Assembly (NCBI RefSeq): GCF_030285785.1
Contig: NZ_CP127247.1
Span: 2,813,501 to 2,877,500, forward strand
Origin: Parasedimentitalea psychrophila
Lineage (GTDB): Bacteria; Pseudomonadota; Alphaproteobacteria; Rhodobacterales; Rhodobacteraceae
Direction of reading: 5' to 3'
DNA length: 64,000 bases
The notes beneath the pieces were generated by a model. It was not told where the DNA came from, ran no database searches, and was given only the letters and a program-made list of their open reading frames with translations. Positions 62,419 to 64,000 of this stretch are shown here, piece by piece (position 1 is the stretch's first letter; the number at the start of each line of letters is the position of its first letter). Position numbers and translations under genes: made by a program.

Positions 62419-63153
62419 GCAAAGTAATACTTGCACACAGGCAAAACCGGCTGTGTGCAAGTTATCCTCAGCATGACACGCCACAGAATTGGGTAACATA
62501 TGGCTCGCGCAATCGTTCATGAAGAAATGAACCTGACGGTCAGGCTTGGGGCAATACATCCAATTCAGCACGAGCAATTTGACTTCCGCTTGGGTCAGAT
62601 GCGGAAGTCACTGCGATTGTAGGCTAGTCAATTCGTGAAAAAAATCCATAACAGTAAAGGGTTATAATCGGACCGCTGTAGTGCCGAAGGGAAATGCGCG
62701 TTAGCCGCCCGTTGGAGGTTCGCTTTTGGAACTTGCCTATTCAAGTGCGCGATTGCAGCGAAGGACGGCTCTCCGCCCTTCCTGCTTCAGAAGCCCCCAT
62801 GCTGCACTGCGCACCAATGTCGTAGAAGGGCTGGAACCGGCCATTAGACGCGATCACCACCAACGGCGACAATGCGCAGTTATCGACCTTTGCAAAGTCG
62901 GCCCCCAGGGCGCGCCGACATGTCGCGAACGGCCCATTCCGGCCTTTGGTGACAAGGGTCAACGCTGCAGCGCAGTGTCACCAGACTAGCCGTTCGTGCA
63001 TCACGCGGCATTTTCATATGCCGGATGGCTGCAGAGCGGACAAAGTTGTCGTTCGGAAACATGGGATTTGGCGGCGTTCACATTTTCAAGTATCATTCTC
63101 AAATACATGCGCTGCCAGAATAAACGCACTGCCGTCGCACGCTGACAAGTGTT
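62419..63153. repeat. Gene-free gap with a module C + B repeat copy
   Basis: The copy runs from about 62740 to 62960: CTCTCCGCCCTTCCTGC, ATGCTGCACTGCG, CACCAATGTCGTAGAAGGGC (62812-62831), CCATTAGACGCGATCACCAC, ACCTTTGCAAAGTC (62886-62899), GCGCCGACATGTCGCGAACG and GCCCATTCCGGCCTTTGG. Its second half matches 17226-17370 nearly base for base. The other parts show no gene. Confidence 0.65.
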
Positions 63154-64000
63154 TTACACGGAATTTGGCCTGCGGCATGCTTTGGCCAAGTGAAGCTGAT
63201 ATGCACGCAGTTCCTCTTCAATCCGGGCTTCTGACCACCCCAGAAGTGGCGCTGCGACCTCGGCAATTGAACGCGCTTGACTGCCCCCCTGATCAGGCTC
63301 CCACCCCAAACCCAACCGTCGCATAAGAAGATCGGCCAGACTGATGGGCATCTCATCACGTACGCAACGCTCGATCTCAACCGCAGGTATGTTTGCTGTA
63401 CCCCCTTGATCCGATATCATCTGAGCGCCTTGATAGTCTGGACGTTGCGGTGCGGCAGTGGGTGACAGTCGGCCTGTGATTTCTTTGACCAGTCGTCGCG
63501 CAACACGCCTGTGGGTCATTATTGGTCCGCCGGTTAACGTCAGAAGACCGGGCAATCCATCAGGCGCAAGATCATGAAGCTTGATTTCGCGACTTCCCAG
63601 CGGCTCTTCCGGATCGCTGGTCAATGGATTGACGCCCGCCCAAGAATACAAAATATCATCTCGAGATATTGCCAGTTTAGGCAAGCAGCGGTTGGTTTCA
63701 GCAATCATCCAATCGATTTCCTGATCGGAGGCGGAAACTCCGGCGATATCGCCCGTGAACGGTGTCCGCGTCAATCCAATGTAGTGAACGCCGCGAAAGG
63801 GCAGGCAGTAGAGCGGCTCGCCCAGGCTGTTATAGGTGAACACACCCCAATCGTTGAATTCCTCTGGAAGGCGTAATGCAATGTGAATGCCTTTCATTCC
63901 GGTGCATTTTGGGGCCGCATTGGAACCGGTTTTGTGGATGAGATCATCGACCCAGGCTCCGGCGAGGTTAAGGACGAGATCGGCAGTCACACTGGCGGAG
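63154..64000 (-). CDS. glpD: FAD-dependent glycerol-3-phosphate dehydrogenase, N-terminal part outside the window
   Basis: The visible 282 codons are the C-terminal two thirds; the frame is still open at base 64000. ADLVLNLAGAWVDDL fits the FAD-domain VNxxGxW block, and GMKGIHIALRLPEEF, YCLPFRGVHYIGLTRTPF and LYSWAGVNPLTSDPEEPLGS match the GlpA/GlpD core. GGPIMTHRRVARRLVKEITG links to the DAO_C C-terminal domain, which ends AAPLLGWSEARIEEELRAY. The enzyme oxidises glycerol-3-phosphate to dihydroxyacetone phosphate at the membrane. The sequence RLGLGWEPDQGG is slightly odd for the helix there. Other FAD-dependent oxidases of the same superfamily are possible. Confidence 0.82.
   Translation of the reverse strand, partial: SASVTADLVLNLAGAWVDDLIHKTGSNAAPKCTGMKGIHIALRLPEEFNDWGVFTYNSLGEPLYCLPFRGVHYIGLTRTPFTGDIAGVSASDQEIDWMIAETNRCLPKLAISRDDILYSWAGVNPLTSDPEEPLGSREIKLHDLAPDGLPGLLTLTGGPIMTHRRVARRLVKEITGRLSPTAAPQRPDYQGAQMISDQGGTANIPAVEIERCVRDEMPISLADLLMRRLGLGWEPDQGGSQARSIAEVAAPLLGWSEARIEEELRAYQLHLAKACRRPNSV

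Noticed and set aside
1-64000. CRISPR arrays, rRNA genes, complete tRNA genes
   Set aside because: I scanned for regularly spaced direct repeats and conserved RNA motifs and saw none. The module repeats are irregular in spacing and orientation; the only tRNA-like sequence lacks its 5' half.

Overview
The window looks like an accessory region, either a plasmid or a chromosomal island, of an alphaproteobacterium of the Roseobacter group (Rhodobacteraceae). This is inferred from gene content: a Hint-domain protein, tripartite tricarboxylate transporter genes, a BigR/SqrR sulfur operon, a MntR-type regulator, and many IS30, IS3, IS91, IS110 and IS5 family elements. I cannot name a genus. I saw no rRNA, no complete tRNA, no CRISPR array and no replication gene.

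Layout. 1-5.7 kb: a cut methyltransferase, a short tyrosine recombinase, a WYL regulator divergent from a DMT transporter and a PPOX-class protein, and a class III cyclase. 5.8-8.3 kb: an IS30 copy broken by an IS3 element. 8.3-13.1 kb: mntR divergent from a tightly overlapping operon of di-heme peroxidase, PhnD-like binding protein, ABC ATPase and permease. 13.2-24.1 kb: two identical IS91-like units in the same orientation, enclosing an IS110 transposase, an intact IS30, a beta-lactamase-like-fold protein, an NmrA-like protein and a LysR regulator. 24.6-27.3 kb: a dienelactone hydrolase-family enzyme and a Hint-domain protein. 27.5-35.5 kb: a seven-gene operon (UxaA/SuyB-like large subunit, SAF small subunit, aldo-keto reductase, TctC, TctB, TctA, sulfatase) divergent from a GntR/FCD regulator. 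35.5-41.9 kb: relics and an integrase module next to the 3' part of a tRNA-Cys. 42.4-49.9 kb: a TPR protein, then a soluble seven-PAS histidine kinase with a response regulator and a receiver-cyclase protein. 50-54.7 kb: a graveyard of a DUF2235 gene, an IS5/IS3 chimera and an IS110 with a nonsense codon, around one membrane-protein gene. 54.8-59.2 kb: an ArsR (BigR/SqrR)-controlled sulfide/persulfide operon with blh, two YeeE/YedE genes, a frameshifted DUF442 gene and SulP. 60.4-62.4 kb: an exported SdsA1-type alkyl sulfatase. 63.2 kb to the end: the C-terminal part of a glycerol-3-phosphate dehydrogenase.

Two themes stand out. The first is sulfur: a cytoplasmic type I sulfatase with its own importer and sugar-acid enzymes, an exported alkyl sulfatase, a sulfate-type transporter, and a persulfide-sensing operon. 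The second is genome plasticity. Almost every long intergenic gap carries a mosaic of related short repeat modules, and several insertion sequences sit inside these modules. The best candidates for an undescribed system are the MntR-linked peroxidase/ABC operon and the GntR-linked sulfatase/TTT/UxaA operon. The repeat family is the best candidate for an undescribed DNA element. All function calls rest on reading motifs by eye, without database searches.
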